From Tremella fuciformis (lineage: Eukaryota > Basidiomycota > Tremellomycetes > Tremellales > Tremellaceae), in the NCBI GenBank assembly GCA_032768795.1, contig CP136497.1:64501-128500 (forward strand): a DNA stretch of 64,000 nucleotides, in the 5' to 3' direction. Made by a program: the position numbers and the translations under genes. The notes beneath the pieces are model-generated. The model did not search any database and had not been told where the DNA came from. It saw nothing but the letters and a program-made list of their open reading frames with translations. Below, one piece after another: positions 21,745 through 33,472 of this stretch. How positions within the stretch are numbered: the first letter of the stretch is position 1; every line of letters starts with the position of its first letter.

Positions 21745-22840
21745 ATGTCGATCACTACTACTGTGGACCCGCTATCCGAGACTCCCCTTGGCTTCGTCGA
21801 AATCAACGGAGCTCGTCTAGCGTATCGAATCGAAGGGGATCCTTCCAACCCGCTGATCATCACCCTCCACGGCGGTCGCGGGTTCGGTATGTCCACTTGG
21901 CCCAGCCCTGCCAGAAGCTAACGACCCGTACAGGTTCACACAAAAATGACTTTCGCGTCCACGCGCCGCTGACTGATCAGTTTCGCATCCTGTCCTTTGA
22001 CTATCGCGGACACGGCCAATCGTCGCGCACCAAGCCCTACACGTTCAAACAGATTGTCGACGACATCGAAGGCATGAAGCGACAGTTCGCCGGAGTCAAT
22101 CGGGTTATCATCCACGGTGGTAGTTTTGGCGGCTTCCTCGCCCAGCAATATGTGCTCACCTACCCTGACAGCGTCAGTCATCTCATCCTGCGGGGCACAG
22201 CACCGTCGCATCATCGTGAGCCCGTTGGCCAAGAGCTTGGGATCTCGCTCTATCTTCTGCTGATCTCCAGATGAGGCGGAGGCGTTCGAGAATCTGAAGA
22301 CGCGCGCTGCCACACGCGCACCAATGGCAACCGTCGCGATGCTTCGGAAGGGCTTTAGCGCGTATGCGGACGACAACGAGATGCGAGTCGCCCTGTTTGC
22401 GAAAGGGCCGTTGTATGTGGACACGGACTACGACCCTGACAAAGCGCTCGAGGCGAATCGTCAGACCATCTTCAACGCCGAGTCGCATAGTGACTGAGGC
22501 TTCTCTTCTTTCTAAAAGAATGGCTGACACGTACCCAGATGATCTGTACTCGGACAACGAGAAGTATTTTGATTATCGTGCGAGACTGCATGAGATCACT
22601 GCTCCAACTTTGGTCATTGTGGGAGAGAACGATTGGATCTGTCCTCCGTGTGAGACTCGAGCCAAAGAAGACGCTTGTTGCAGTGCTGATCATGCAGCAC
22701 AATCCCAGCTTATCAGCCAAGGTATCAAAAACTCCCGACTCGTCATTGTCCCAAGGGCAAATCACTCTGTATCGCATGAACAACCGGAACTCTTCATATC
22801 GACAATCCGCGAATTCATCAATGAATCCTCTGCGAAGTGA
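21745..22840 (+). CDS. alpha/beta hydrolase (proline-iminopeptidase/lactonase-like)
   Basis: Classical alpha/beta hydrolase of the MhpC/proline iminopeptidase superfamily. Exons begin MSITTTVDPLSETPLGFVEINGARLAYRIEGDPSNPLIITLHGGRGF (HGG oxyanion motif); then DQFRILSFDYRGHGQSS; VIIHGGSFGGFLAQQYVLTYP with the nucleophile Ser in GGSFGG; a cap region (DEAEAFENLKTRAATRAPMATVAML...); LHEITAPTLVIVGENDWICPP with the acid Asp; and SRLVIVPRANHSVSHEQPELFISTIREFINE with the catalytic His. The 36-nt segment after CPP (about 22652-22687) could be a very short intron or be retained, as it is in frame either way. The start at 21745 is the first ATG of the conserved domain. No signal peptide. The substrate (peptide, ester or lactone) cannot be told. 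It is convergent with the regulator at 22912-26010, with 71 bp between stops. Confidence 0.82.
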
Positions 22841-22911
22841 TAGGCTTGTAATGTCATGGGGAATACAAAACTCGAACGAACGGCATGTAATACAGATCCA
22901 AATCGGCACGG

Positions 22912-25900
22912 TCAGTGTAGCAACCCATCTATTTGATTTGGATCCCACGTCGGCCACGACACCCCCGTAGAAAAGTTCCCAGCCGTGTCTTGGGCCGCGA
23001 GAGGAAAATCTATCCCCTCGGACGCAGCCTGTGCCACTTCCCTTAAGAGTCGGTCAAGCAGGTCTGACACCTCTTCTCCCTCGTTGCGACTAGCATTTTT
23101 GTCCCCTTGCATTTCTGTCAGGGCCCTCTGGGTGTTGGTAACCCCGGCTGTCTCGCCCTTAGGAGCCGACAGCGTCTCGTCTTGTTGCATTTTGATCTCA
23201 TATCGTATACGCTCCAAAGCCCTTGGGAAGCTGTGACGATCAGTCACACAACTTCTGACGAACACTTAAACCTACCTCTCCTCGCTGCCCACGAAGCGTG
23301 ATTTGTACTCGAACCCTTCCCACAGCAGATATGTCGTCTTGGCTGCGATCCGAGCTGTGCGGTACACTGCCGGACGGATGGAAGTCGAATAGTACTTGAA
23401 CAGCTGCAGGACCCGGGCGACGAGGGTGCTGTCTGTTTCACACAGTGCTGATTTGGACCATGAGAGGCGAAAGATGACAAAAACGGCCGATTGTATGTGC
23501 ACGAAGTGAAAACTGCATCTCAGCAGGCTGTGCGCGCGGGGACAGACGCGTGGAAGGATGATACCGACCAGCTCCGGGTGATAGGTGCGGACAGGTCGTA
23601 CAGCTTGATCGCGCTCTGCAGAAGGTGTCGCGCAGACAATTGGAGTGCTTTACGCACCTTGTCCTCTTGCTCATACGTGAGTCGACCCGCGTATGCGGGC
23701 GAGATGCCTATCCCGTCAGGATACTCGCGAGTCTCGGTTACGGACAGGCCCACATGCTCGGAGGAAATTTATCCTCTTGGCGTAAATCAATTGTAGCGTA
23801 TGAGTGCGGGCCCAGGCGTGCGCCTTTGACTCGACTGCTGGACTCGATCCCAAGTCGTATCTCTGGCAGATCGCCCTGCCAGTCAACTTTCTGAAAAGTG
23901 TCCTTTGTACGGTGACAGACATGAGCCGCTCGTCCATCGCGGACAATTCCTCGAATGTCAATGGCCAGTGGTCTCTGGACAAGAAGTAGCTTTGACGCTG
24001 TAGGACAGAGCGTTGATACCGCAAGTTCTACTTGATCAGCGTAGGATATGAGGTTTGAGGGGTCTAGACGGAGAGAAGAGGAACTCACGACGTAAGTCGT
24101 GTCCACCAGCGATGACTGCGGCCGAGGTAAGATACGGGAATCGAAAGAGAGCTGGTCGAGGTTGATATTATCCGGTCTTGGAGAAATGACTGTGCCCTGA
24201 TCAGTCCTTCACGTCCGATTGACTCAGGAGAGACCAACCCTCGCCTGCGTCGAAAGATGGAGGTGCGCGATGATTCTCGTTGTCGACGCTCAGCGACGCA
24301 GACAGTGCCAGGAGTGCTTGTTGGCGCCAGAAATGAGTGCTTGCGCCCACAAAAGCAGGATCGTTGTCCGGTTGCAACCCCTCCGGCAACGAGGTAGGGT
24401 CTTCGTTCAGTCTGTGTAGACCTAGCCGGCGACAGATCCGAACAGCACTAGAGCTGTAGTGATCGCATTTGTCGACTGACCTGCTTTGGTTAGTCCCTCC
24501 AAGTCCGTTCCTCAAGAGATCCACCTACACGACAGACGGATTGTATTGGTAATGGCAAGTGAGTAGGACCAAAACCTGCACTCAGTTTCCGGGTGAAGCG
24601 TTGGGTCACAATACTCACCTGCACGGTGCGTAAGCGCGGCTCCCCCAGCCAGTCCCCACATTCCAGTGCGGCGGCCGCGGCCGAGCGAAATTTCGAGGGA
24701 AATGTGCACAGCTGTTCGATGTTCAACGCTGCCAGGCCGATCTCCGCCAACGAGTCATACGAGTCAAAGGCGAGCGACAAGACCTGCTGGTCTGAGCCAT
24801 ATTTTGCTAACAAGGGGAGATAGGAGCACCGCTCACCATGAAAAGGAGACCCAGCCACATTGGGTCCACCGTACGGTGCATTCCCAGGCCTAACATAACT
24901 TTAAAGGCGCCATATTCGGCCATGAATGTAGCAGGATGCAGTACTCTCCGTCAGTCTCGCTCCCTGGGACATGCGCGAGTTCCAATCTCACTCGCGCAAT
25001 CCCACGCGACATGCGAGAAGTATCGTACCACTCCGATGTCCATCATCGTGAGATCTGTGGGGAGAGTCTCTAATACCTGGGTGTGTAGCGGCTCATACAG
25101 TGAAGCCACCCTGTCGTACAGTATACGACGGATCCCTGGGTATTGCCCCAATAGTCCGTCCGGAAGCGCCGAGACAAGGTCGCTAGCGGGTCTCTTGGGC
25201 GATATGTGACTCTCCGGGCCAGACAATGTAGGAAATCCCCACTTGGCCCCGAGTGAGCCGGAACCTGCGAAGTGAGTCGGTGAGGACTCTCCAACATAGA
25301 AATGAGCGGATACCCACTTAGCAGATCTTCGACTTGGGCAACCACCGTATCGCCCGCATGCAGTCGACGACTGTCGGGCGGCTCCCGGTCTTGGGGTGCC
25401 CGTCGAATGATCTTCGAAGTTGTTGGCAACGGAGCATCCGTGCTCGCCAAGAGCTTCTCAGCCTCTGGCTCTGTTGTTCGCAACGGTGGGCTCTCATCCT
25501 TTTCTGAAGTTCGAAGCGCCTCAGCGGTCCTCAGAGGCGGCCACACTGGCCAGGAGGGGGATGCTACCGAGAGAGTAACGGGTCTCGATCCGCTGTTCAA
25601 GCCGGTCCCTGCAGATAGCAAGAGGCTTCCGGACCTGTCTTGCACAGACAGGTGACGATCCGTGGACCCCTCCGGTGGACTCTGAGGGTGTACCGCTCGG
25701 TGTTCATTGCGCCCCTTGTTCACTGCAGATGTATCATCATTACGAGCCTCTCCTTGCCGTCGTATGTCTGAAGCTTGCGGACCAACCGATGGGCTGGCAA
25801 TGTCGGGCGTTGCATACGTACATTGGCTCCTCTGGTCGCGCATGATGCAGGATGCGCAAGGAAGTTGACGGTCGCATCGTATCTTCCTACGATCTTTAAG

Positions 25901-26010
25901 CCGGATCTCGCTCATAGAGAAGGGAAGGAGCCGCACTTTTTGACGCAGGGCTGGCAGGACACCGGTGCCCGCTTTCGCGGCTTGACCGTCCTTACAACCG
26001 GACTTGGCAT
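22912..26010 (-). CDS. Zn2Cys6 transcription factor
   Basis: Gal4-type regulator. Start at 26010: MPSPVVRTVKPRKRAPVSCQPCVKK, then a roughly 50-nt intron ending at the cluster's third Cys, giving SCQPCVKKKIRCDRQLPCASC, IMRDQRSQC. This is C-x2-C-x6-C-x5-C-x2-C-x8-C with the usual basic residues before it. A long Ser/Pro/Thr-rich linker follows (about 25800-25300), then helical middle-homology exons: GPESHISPKRPASDLVSALPDG...RRILYDRVASLYEPLHTQVLETLPT; YGSDQQVLSLAFDSYDSLAEIGLAALNIEQLCTFPSKFRSAAAAALECGDW; and ICRRLGLHRLNEDP..FWRQQALLALSASLSVDNENHRAPPSFD, which corresponds to the RRxWW...D..ls...GRP part of fungal_trans. The C-terminal exon ends SWPTWDPNQIDGLLH. The many small exons are not individually resolved. 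Its position at the end of the three carrier/enzyme pairs makes it a candidate local regulator. Confidence 0.78.
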
Positions 26011-26516
26011 GCTCGAGGACGAGGTTGAGATGGGTGGCAGGGCAGGCAAGTGCAGCGAGCGGCAGGTACAAATAGGTAAACTCCGCGGAGGGGCTGATGC
26101 CGCTTCCTAACGTCCATTGCGACGAATGTCGCCATCGCACAACGACTTGGCGGATGGCGTTATCGACTAGGTAAATCGTGCAGGAAGGTGCGCGATAGGG
26201 CGTAGCACCGTATTTTGATTTTATTTTAGGTTTTTAATTCTAATTTGTTGTTTGCTGGTTCTCAGGTAGTTTGATGAGCACAATTCTTTGATCTTTGATT
26301 CCGTTAGACGGGAGGGGTGGGACGACCCCCGCACCCCCGCCCTCCCCCTCTCCCTCCCCGCCTCTTACCCCCTTGCGCCTGACGGTGCATGTAGCTCAAC
26401 CCTGACGGGTCAAGCATCCGGCTGCGCCGGATGTAGTTGTCATATCAGCCATACCTGTGTGATCTCCATTGCATGCCTACTGTCACCTCGGCCACGCCTC
26501 TGTCACGTCGGCCATG
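26011..26516. other. intergenic, AT-rich then C-rich tract
   Basis: Upstream of the leftward regulator. An AT-rich block (about 26210-26260) is followed by a polypyrimidine C-rich block (about 26325-26370). No gene recognised. Short dispersed repeats of the form GTCACSTCGGCCAYGCCTC lead into the larger tandem repeat. Confidence 0.45.
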
Positions 26517-27249
26517 CCTCCATGATCACCAGCGCACGCCTACGAGCCTCGTTCCAGCCCAGCACGCCCGTCAAACCCGTGAGCCTATTGTCGATCCTTG
26601 AGTAGCCTCGACGACGCTAGAGCTCGAGCCTCGTCGATGGTGTTTCAAGGAGAAAGCCCGAGGCGGTGCAGAGGAGGCCACGGGTGATATATATACCAGT
26701 CCTCACCCGTAGACCATCCTTAGCACCGTGGTATTGAGTCCCATGGATAGAAAGTAACGGCGCAGCCGTGTTGTTGACGCGCAAGAGGCTGTAGGGTACA
26801 CCTTCTTGTGGAAGACAGAGACAGATTGACAGAGAGCACGTGTGAGAGGGCCTATCAGTCGACGACCGGCCTGGCCCCGTGACAGCCTCCATGATCACCA
26901 AGGCATGCCTGCAACCTTGTCCCAGCCCAGCACGCCTGTCAGACACAGAAGCACCTCGTCAAAGCTCAAATGCCCTCAGCGAGCCTTGAATAGCCTCAAA
27001 GACGGTGTTTCAAGGAGAAAGCCCGAGGCGATGTAGAGGCGGGCGCGGGTGTTATATATACAAGCTCACACCAATAGACTGTCCTTAGCACTGTGGTATT
27101 GAGTCTCATGGATAGAGATTAATGGCGCAGCCATGTTGTTGACGCACGAGAGGCTGTAGTGAGCACCTTCTTGCAGAGAACAGCAGCAGATTGATAGACA
27201 GCACGTTGAGAGGGCCCATCAGTCAATGACCGGCCTGGCTGCATGACAG
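26517..27249 (+). repeat. diverged tandem repeat, two copies of ~365-370 bp
   Basis: Copy 1 about 26517-26885, copy 2 about 26886-27249. Both start with CCTCCATGATCACCA and contain, in the same order, CCAGCCCAGCACGCC, GGTGTTTCAAGGAGAAAGCC, a TATATATA box, CTTAGCAC(C/T)GTGGTATTGAG, GGCGCAGCC, AGAGGCTGTAG, and GACCGGCCTGGC near the end. The copies have diverged by many substitutions and small indels, so the duplication is old. No long open frame is conserved between them. Orientation is nominal. A decayed non-autonomous element or tandem LTR fragment is possible. Confidence 0.75.
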
Positions 27250-27812
27250 CAAGCAAGTCTCATCAGACTTGGCTTATTCTGACCCTAGTGGTGCAGTGAT
27301 AGCAGCTGGAGAGTGTAGTAGCTATGTAGGTGATAGGCCTTGTCACAGATGTCCATCCATCAGCCTCATGCATGCATGATTCTCTGAGGAAAGGCAATTG
27401 GGGGCACTGCAAGGATGGCCGGAATTTTTCTATTTAATCCCCCCATTTGCCGTTTTCAGCACGTGTTTGGCACGTGGACCCGCAGAATTCACCCCCGTAA
27501 GAGCTACGCAAGCTACGCTGATAAACTCCGCGCAACCGGGCAACACCCCGAGCGTCTGGTTCACGACTGACGAATGAAAGAGTTCCGGATTTAAGCCTGT
27601 TAATTGTGGCGATTGTCATCATCATAACGATTGATGGCGATTCGCGAGCTTTTTGCAGTGTGGGCATGACTCTTCAACGGTGTTCACATCTCGAGAATGG
27701 CAGACCCACATATATGAGACGCTAGCGCCTCGACGCCTCTCTTCCGACTTCAACTCTCTCTCGCAGGAGACCGCCGAGAACAAGCCTCGAAAGGGAGATA
27801 TCAACCGCCGCA
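27250..27812. other. intergenic, upstream of DAL5-type carrier
   Basis: No gene recognised in about 560 bp. Presumed promoter and 5' untranslated region of the carrier that starts at 27813. The end of the tandem repeat lies directly to the left. Confidence 0.4.
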
Positions 27813-29633
27813 ATGGCCGACACAGCAAACATACTTGTGCCCCCGGAAGGGGCCACTGGAGTGCTAGACGCCGCCGCCGATGGGGCAAACGAGATTGCCT
27901 TGTCACATCACCCTCGGATCCCTGCCAAGCACACTGCTTGGGACAAGTTCATCTCATGGATCTGGGACCCGTGCATCTCCTCACCCTGGGTCAATGTAGC
28001 TTGAGCTGATACGGATAGGGACTACTTCGAAAAGTCAGATGAGGAGCGACGGCTCGTCCAGAAGCTCGACTGGTTTATGCTCCCAGCCCTCACCCTTGGG
28101 TGGTGGATCAAGAATGTCGACCAGAGTAACGTGAGTCCTTCAGCGGTTCCCATCAGAGGAAGGAGAATCAAGTCTGATGCGTCTCATAGCTCACCAACGC
28201 TTACGTCTCCGGTCTTAAAGAAGACCTGAACATCACCGGCAATCAATACACATACATGCTCACCATCTATGCTGCGGTCCTTGCCGGTATGCAGCTTCCG
28301 TCAAACTTCATCGCTCTCAAAGTCCGACCGTCGTATTTTCTCGCCGCTAGCGAGATTGGATGGACCATTTTTACCTTTGCGCAAGCTGGAGCACACTCGT
28401 ACCAAGCAATGTCGGTCACGCACTAGTCGTACTTGCTACTCGCTGACATGAAGGTACGGTTTCCGTTTCTGCGTGGCTCTCTTCGAGTCGGCGTACTATC
28501 CAATTTGCTTCTTTGTTCTAGGCTCATGGTACACCAAGCCGGAGGTAAGTCTGTTTCCTGTTGCTGCATCTTGTGGCTATACTCACTAACCCAGCTGGCC
28601 AAGCGGATCTCTTTATGGTTCATAGCATCGCCGGCAGGTTCAGCTTTCTCGGGTTTCATGCAGGCGGCTATCTATAAGACCCTGAACGGGAAAGCTGGCT
28701 TGGCCGGATGGCGCTGGCTCTTCATCATCGGTGGGCTCATGGTGCGTCGTTGTGGACTCACCCAGCTGGCGGGGCTGAATTGATCAGTCCGTGCCCATCG
28801 GGATCATCTTGTTCTTCTTCGTGCCCGATTTCCCCGAGAACACCCGTGCGTGGTACCTCAACGACCGCGAAAAAGCGTTGGTGAAAGAACGCATGGCGCG
28901 GAACGGCACGGCAGCTGTACACCCCACCATTCGCAAACAAGTCATCATAGACTCCCTCAAGACTTGGCAGTTCTGGACCTTCGTTCCGTACTTCACGTTC
29001 ATCGCCATTGGAGTGACGGTCAACACCCAGTTCGCAGTGTACCTCAAGGCCTTCAAGTACAGCGTTACCCTCCGCAATGTCATGCCCGCGTCGTCCAACT
29101 GCATCCAGATCGTCACCATCATCTTCTACTCGTGGGTCTCTGACCAGACGGTCGAACGATGGGGTCGAGCACCCATCATGATCTGGACAAACACCCTGCT
29201 CCTCTTCACCACGACGACGCTGTTCGTGTGGCCCAACAACAATGCGCTGCGGATCGCCGCATTCATCATCAGCTACTGCTCCTACGAAACCGCCATCTTC
29301 TTTACTTGGGTCGCCGAGACTTGCGCAGGAAGGACCGAGCAGCGCGCCTTCATCACTGGCTCGGCGACCGCTTTGTGGTACGCCACGAACGCTTGGCTAC
29401 CCACCATCATATACAAGCAGACGGATGGGCCCCGCTTCAAGAAGGGCTTTACGACTAGCTTCGTGTGTAACGTTGTTGGCTTAGTGCTTCTCGCCTCCAT
29501 TCAGCTGTTGTGGCTGCGGGACAAGAGGCGCGCTGCCAAGCAAGTGGCAGAACATGAAGTGACGACGGCGGCAGCTCGGGATAATAGTACAAGAGTCTCG
29601 GACGCCGCCAGCGAGGAGAAGGCGCTTTACTAG
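27813..29633 (+). CDS. MFS anion:cation symporter (DAL5/FEN2 type)
   Basis: Intact DAL5-family carrier. Start MADTANILVPPEGATG; first intron after WIWDP gives DYFEKSDEERRLVQKLDWFMLPALTLGWWIKNVDQSN (TM1 with the conserved D at its end). Then LTNAYVSGLKEDLNITGNQYTYMLTIYAAVLAGMQLPSNFIALKVRPSYFLAASEIGWTIFTFAQAGAHS; a spliced SYGFRFCVALFESAYYPICFFVLGSWYTKPE (motif RFFVGLxE-x-PG equivalent); LAKRISLWFIASPAGSAFSGF; GWRWLFIIGG; DFPENTRAWYLNDREKALVKERM; and a long last exon with TM7-12 ending EEKALY. All introns are phase-consistent. Its TM6-loop DFPE motif and TM4 FESAYYP motif are those of carriers for pantothenate, nicotinate or related monocarboxylates. The upstream 1.8 kb to the regulator contains the diverged tandem repeat. 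Substrate undetermined. Confidence 0.88.
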
Positions 29634-30026
29634 CCAGGGGCAAGTATCGATGATTGCCCTGGGGAGGTGGGAGCAGGGGGAAGGAGAGGAGACCGGATAT
29701 GTGATGGTACATGAGTCGAAGGGGGAGGCTGTAGACGGTCAGCGCAATAGATGGTTTTGGGATAGACAAATCTTACAAATTTCGAAACGGGGGATAGATG
29801 TCAAAGGCAATCTTCAGGCCTGGTGACTCGCGAGCTGTGTTCGTGGAGACTGATCAAAGGGGCCTCGCCCATCTGCGTGCCATGTTGAAAGTGCAAAGAT
29901 CAGGCTGTCCGACTCCGTCCCGGTTTGCCATCTGAATATGGCCAAAGCATTTGTGCTCAATCTCTTCATGGTGTGGGGCGATGATCAGATGCATTGTAGG
30001 TGCAAGTCCGAAGCGTGCAGCTCTGA
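29634..30026. other. intergenic, convergent gene ends
   Basis: 393 bp between the DAL5-type carrier stop and the stop of the leftward dioxygenase. No coding signal seen. Confidence 0.45.
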
Positions 30027-31233
30027 CTACTCTCGAGCAGGAATGGGTCTACCTGCAAGAGCCATGATCCGTATCATATGCCTGCGCTTGAATTGGTCTG
30101 TGTCCAACGTGGCGGTATGTTGACATCTGCGCTGATCCCAGACAACCACGGTTCCCTCTGCATCGATCAGTCTCGCTTACGACGTGAAGTTGGAAGTCAC
30201 GCACCCTCCCACTTGCATCTAGCCTGAAAGTCTTGTGCCCTAGCCTGATAGTCGAAAAGAAACCTCAAGAGATACTCCGACTCCTCAATTCGCAAACCCT
30301 CGATGGTCTTTGTGAACAGTTCATTGACGTAGAGTGCCCTGTCTCCCGTTACGGGATGCTTGACCACCACTGGATGGAGTGTATCAAGCTCCTCCCGGAG
30401 CCTAGCACCATCAGCACCGTCCACGAGCTATTGGGTACATTGCCTCGACGACTCACACCATGGTCTTGCTCTTGTTATTATCCGTATGGTGTGCGTCCAG
30501 ACCCAGCAGGAATTCCTTCATGGGACTCGAAAGCGCCTCAAAGGCAGCCACGCTGTCGGCCATGATGGTGTCTCCACCAGTCCACCCTTCGTTCTCAAGC
30601 ACAAAGAAGAATGTGACGCCCGGCGGCTGCTTTTCGTGACTCTGGTCGTGGTGCCAGTTTATCCTGGACGCCCGGTCCCCCCACAGGTTTCTACCTCGGT
30701 CAGCCGCCATCTCTCGGCGATTAGTGCTCTTCAGTGGACGCCGACTGACACCCGCTTGACGTCCGCAGCGGACTGATACATGACCGAAAACTCCTTGTGG
30801 ACACCGACATGCGGAGCCTTGAAGTGCTGGTGCAGCGGCCCAAAATGGCGTACCGTCTCCAGCTGTTTCTGCACCCCCGCATCCTTGAAATCCTGATTTC
30901 GAAATACCGCAAAACCCCTCTGAGCTACCAGTAATCCGAGCTCGTCGAGACCCGCGGGAGTGAGAGTAGAAAGCTGGATGCCCTCCACTTCTGTGCCGAA
31001 CCGCGGTGTGACTTCAGCATGTCTCACGCCTGGCGGGAGGAGATTTGGGAAGGACGGGTCGGCACGGAACGCAGGATCATCGTGAACGAAGGGCGGGGCG
31101 CTACATCACTCAGTCTCCCCGAAATCACATTGCTGAAAGAGACCTACACCTCAATCTCCCCTTTGTCGGACACTGGTAGGTATTGCGGATAGAGGGGCTC
31201 ATTCCTCTCTGCAGGTTCGGCGATCCATGGCAT
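30027..31233 (-). CDS. TauD/TfdA-family 2-oxoglutarate dioxygenase
   Basis: Fe(II)/2-oxoglutarate-dependent dioxygenase of the taurine dioxygenase family; such enzymes release sulfite from taurine or other sulfonates, or hydroxylate related acids. The start at 31233 (MPWIAEPAERNEPLYPQYLPV) leads through an intron with a gtaggt donor to PPFVHDDPAFRADPSFPNLLPPGVRHAEVTPRFGTEVEGIQLSTLTPAGLDELGLLVAQRGFAVFRNQ, the usual N-terminal part. The second main exon holds INWHHDQSHEKQPPGVTFFF, with the His-x-Asp iron ligands, and GGDTIMADSVAAFEALS. A third has HPVVVKHPVTGDRALYVNELFTKTI, and the last exon EGTVVVWDQRRCQHTATLD...RRHMIRIMALAGRPIPARE supplies the distal iron His and the 2-oxoglutarate-binding Arg. 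The gene looks intact with about four introns. Divergent from the M28 aminopeptidase. With the sulfatase 28 kb away it hints at sulfur scavenging, but the substrate is not proven. Confidence 0.85.
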
Positions 31234-31837
31234 GGCGAGAGCGGGGTGCGAAGTATCGTGAGTCAGTACCGGTGAAAGTTATGCAATGGCATCTCAGTAT
31301 ACTATAGGCTTAAGTCTCTCCCGGCGTACAGTAGCAGGAGTCAGTCCATCTACAAACCATGACAGCTGAAACCTCCAGCCGATTGAACTCCGCGGAGGCA
31401 AAGTTTGGAGGTATTGGTGTCCCCAGCATGTCAAATGCGGCGACGCGAAACAGCATGAGCTCATGTGATGTCAATCTTTCAATGTGTTATAACTAGGGGA
31501 TCTCCTAAGTCCGCGGACTTTAGGTCGCCTTTGCGCCTGACTGAGCGGCAATTGCGAACTGTTTGCTCGACCATTTTGGTCGCAGTCTCGCCGTCTAGCC
31601 GGCACGCAATGTCGCTGCTTCCGCGGATGTACTCTCTACCGCGGCCGGCAAGCTTGAGTTGCGCCATCGGCGGCGCTCCTACCGACAGATTGAGCTGACC
31701 AATCATTCCGTTGAAGGCTTCACGCGATATGGCGTTTCCAAGCTCACCTTCTAGTGTGTCTGTAGTCAGACGCTCTTGTCGGTAACCCGACAGATCTTCT
31801 TGAAGCCCCGCTCAAAGTCGTCTCTCGACCAGCAAGA
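31234..31837. promoter_or_regulatory. divergent spacer, dioxygenase/aminopeptidase
   Basis: 604 bp between divergent starts. Overlapping open frames on both strands at about 31465-31706 have no recognisable motif and are considered chance. Presumed promoters of both genes. Confidence 0.4.
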
Positions 31838-33472
31838 ATGCGATCCTTGTTGACTGCAGTGGTACTACTCGGCGCGATCTCAGCGACGCCCCTCGAGAAG
31901 CGCGATTCACAAGCGGTCCTGGACCTGCTTCCGGGATCAGACATCTCGAGCGCACGCCTCGCGCCTCAAACCATAAGTCTGTGCCATGATGTCCCGGCTC
32001 AGGTTCACCAAGCTCTGGCCGCGCATCCTGCCGACCCGGTGGCGGCCTTGCTCCATGCTCAACCAGAACGTGAAGCCGAACTTGCTGAGCCGCGTCTCCT
32101 CCAGATCCTAGGTTCCGAATCAACCGCATGGATGACCGAAGGCGACAAGCTTCACCTGCACCGCGAGGGCAAGTCGTTCATCGATCTCACCGGTCGCGAG
32201 GGATTGCTGAGGGAACACTCCGGCTCTGTCAATGCCGAAGGCAGTGCTCCAAGTCAGTCCTCTGTTATGCATCTGCCCGACTCGACAAGATCGTACTCAT
32301 CGACAGCATTGCCTCAGTTTGTCCATCAACAATGGGTATGGCGGCACTTCCCCGATATTTCTCTTGAGCGCATCCACAAAGACCTGAAGCACCTCACTTC
32401 GTACTTCAACCGCTACTTTCAGAGCGAAGACGGGGAGAAAGCCGCCCGGTGGCTTCATGACGAGGTTCAAAGTGTGCGTCCCCACTATTGATGCGGGATC
32501 ACGCTCATGGCCTGCAGATCATCGCCAACTCACCATTCCCACACTACATCTCCCTCGAGTACTACACCCATCGGTTCCGTCAGCCATCCATCATCGCGCG
32601 ATTCGAGGCCTTCGCACGAAACCACTCCAAGCCTCTGACCATCATCGGTACCCACTTCGACGCTTCAAACTACCTATTTCCCCTGCTGCCTGCACCAGGC
32701 GCCGATGACGATGCATCTGGCACAGTCACGCTGCTGGAAGCTTTCCGTGTCCTTGTAAACCGGGGCTTCATACCCGAGAAGAACCCGGTGGAGTTCCATT
32801 GGTACGCGGGAGAGGAGACTGGCTTGCTGGGCAGCCTGGACGTGGCCCAGTGGAACAAGGATTCCAATAACCTGGTCGGGTCTGTCCTGGATCTGGTCAG
32901 TCACAGTCTGCTCTCAAGTCATGACATCAGTTAACTCGAAAGAGCAGGACGGGCTTCGTCAAGCGAAACGCAACCCAGACCATATCGGTCGTGCGTACGG
33001 AAGCCAACCCGGACTTGACGGACTGGGTGGCCAGCTTGGCGAAAGAGTACATCTCTCTCCCAGTGCAGGTTGTCGACCTACCCAAGTGAGTGTCCCTGTC
33101 AATCAGTCGGCAAGGATGTCTGATCCGTTAGAAGCGAGGGTAGGGGATGGAATGAACACAGAGGTTCCGACTATATCGCGTGGACGCGATATGGTTACCC
33201 ATCAGCTTTTGTCACCGGGTCGGACCCTAATGGCGACGTGAACCCCCATATACACACTGAGAAGGACACTCTCGACCTTGACGACGACACGGGTCATTTC
33301 TCCCTGGAGGTTAGCGTTTCGACTGCGTAATTATCTATGCTAAGCACTAATTGTTCAGCACGTCAAGCACTTTACGCAGCTGGCCATCGCTTTTGTGCTG
33401 GAGCAGGCAGGCATGTCACTGGAACATACCCCTAGGAAGGACTGGCCGGACTTTCCCCCTCATTCTACTTGA
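31838..33472 (+). CDS. secreted M28 zinc aminopeptidase
   Basis: Extracellular leucine-aminopeptidase-1-like enzyme. Signal peptide MRSLLTAVVLLGAISATP is followed by EKR, a Kex2-type site, then a long propeptide with WMTEGDKLHLHREGKSFIDLTGREG. Mature domain: HLTSYFNRYFQSEDGEKAARWLHDEVQS, then IIARFEAFAR...LTIIGTHFDAS (first zinc His and Asp neighbour), APGADDDASGTVTLLEAFRVL (bridging Asp), HWYAGEETGLLGS (catalytic Glu pair), an intron, TGFVKRNATQTISVV, SDYIAWTRYGYPSAFVTGSDPNGDVNPHIHTEKDTLD (distal zinc His) and a final exon VKHFTQLAIAFVLEQ. The intron near 32897-32948 sits where the second zinc Asp lies; my splice gives LDLSRTGF, two residues longer than the family's LDMTxY, so that junction is uncertain. 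The Cys pair common before SDH in fungal LAPs is missing. Likely a peptide-scavenging enzyme. Confidence 0.83.

Noticed and set aside
26011..27812. CRISPR-like or phage features in the repeat region
   Set aside because: The repeats are two long diverged copies with no spacers, and the genome is clearly eukaryotic.
31465..31706. Overlapping open frames on both strands in the dioxygenase/aminopeptidase spacer
   Set aside because: Neither resembles a known protein; likely due to low stop density in GC-rich DNA.
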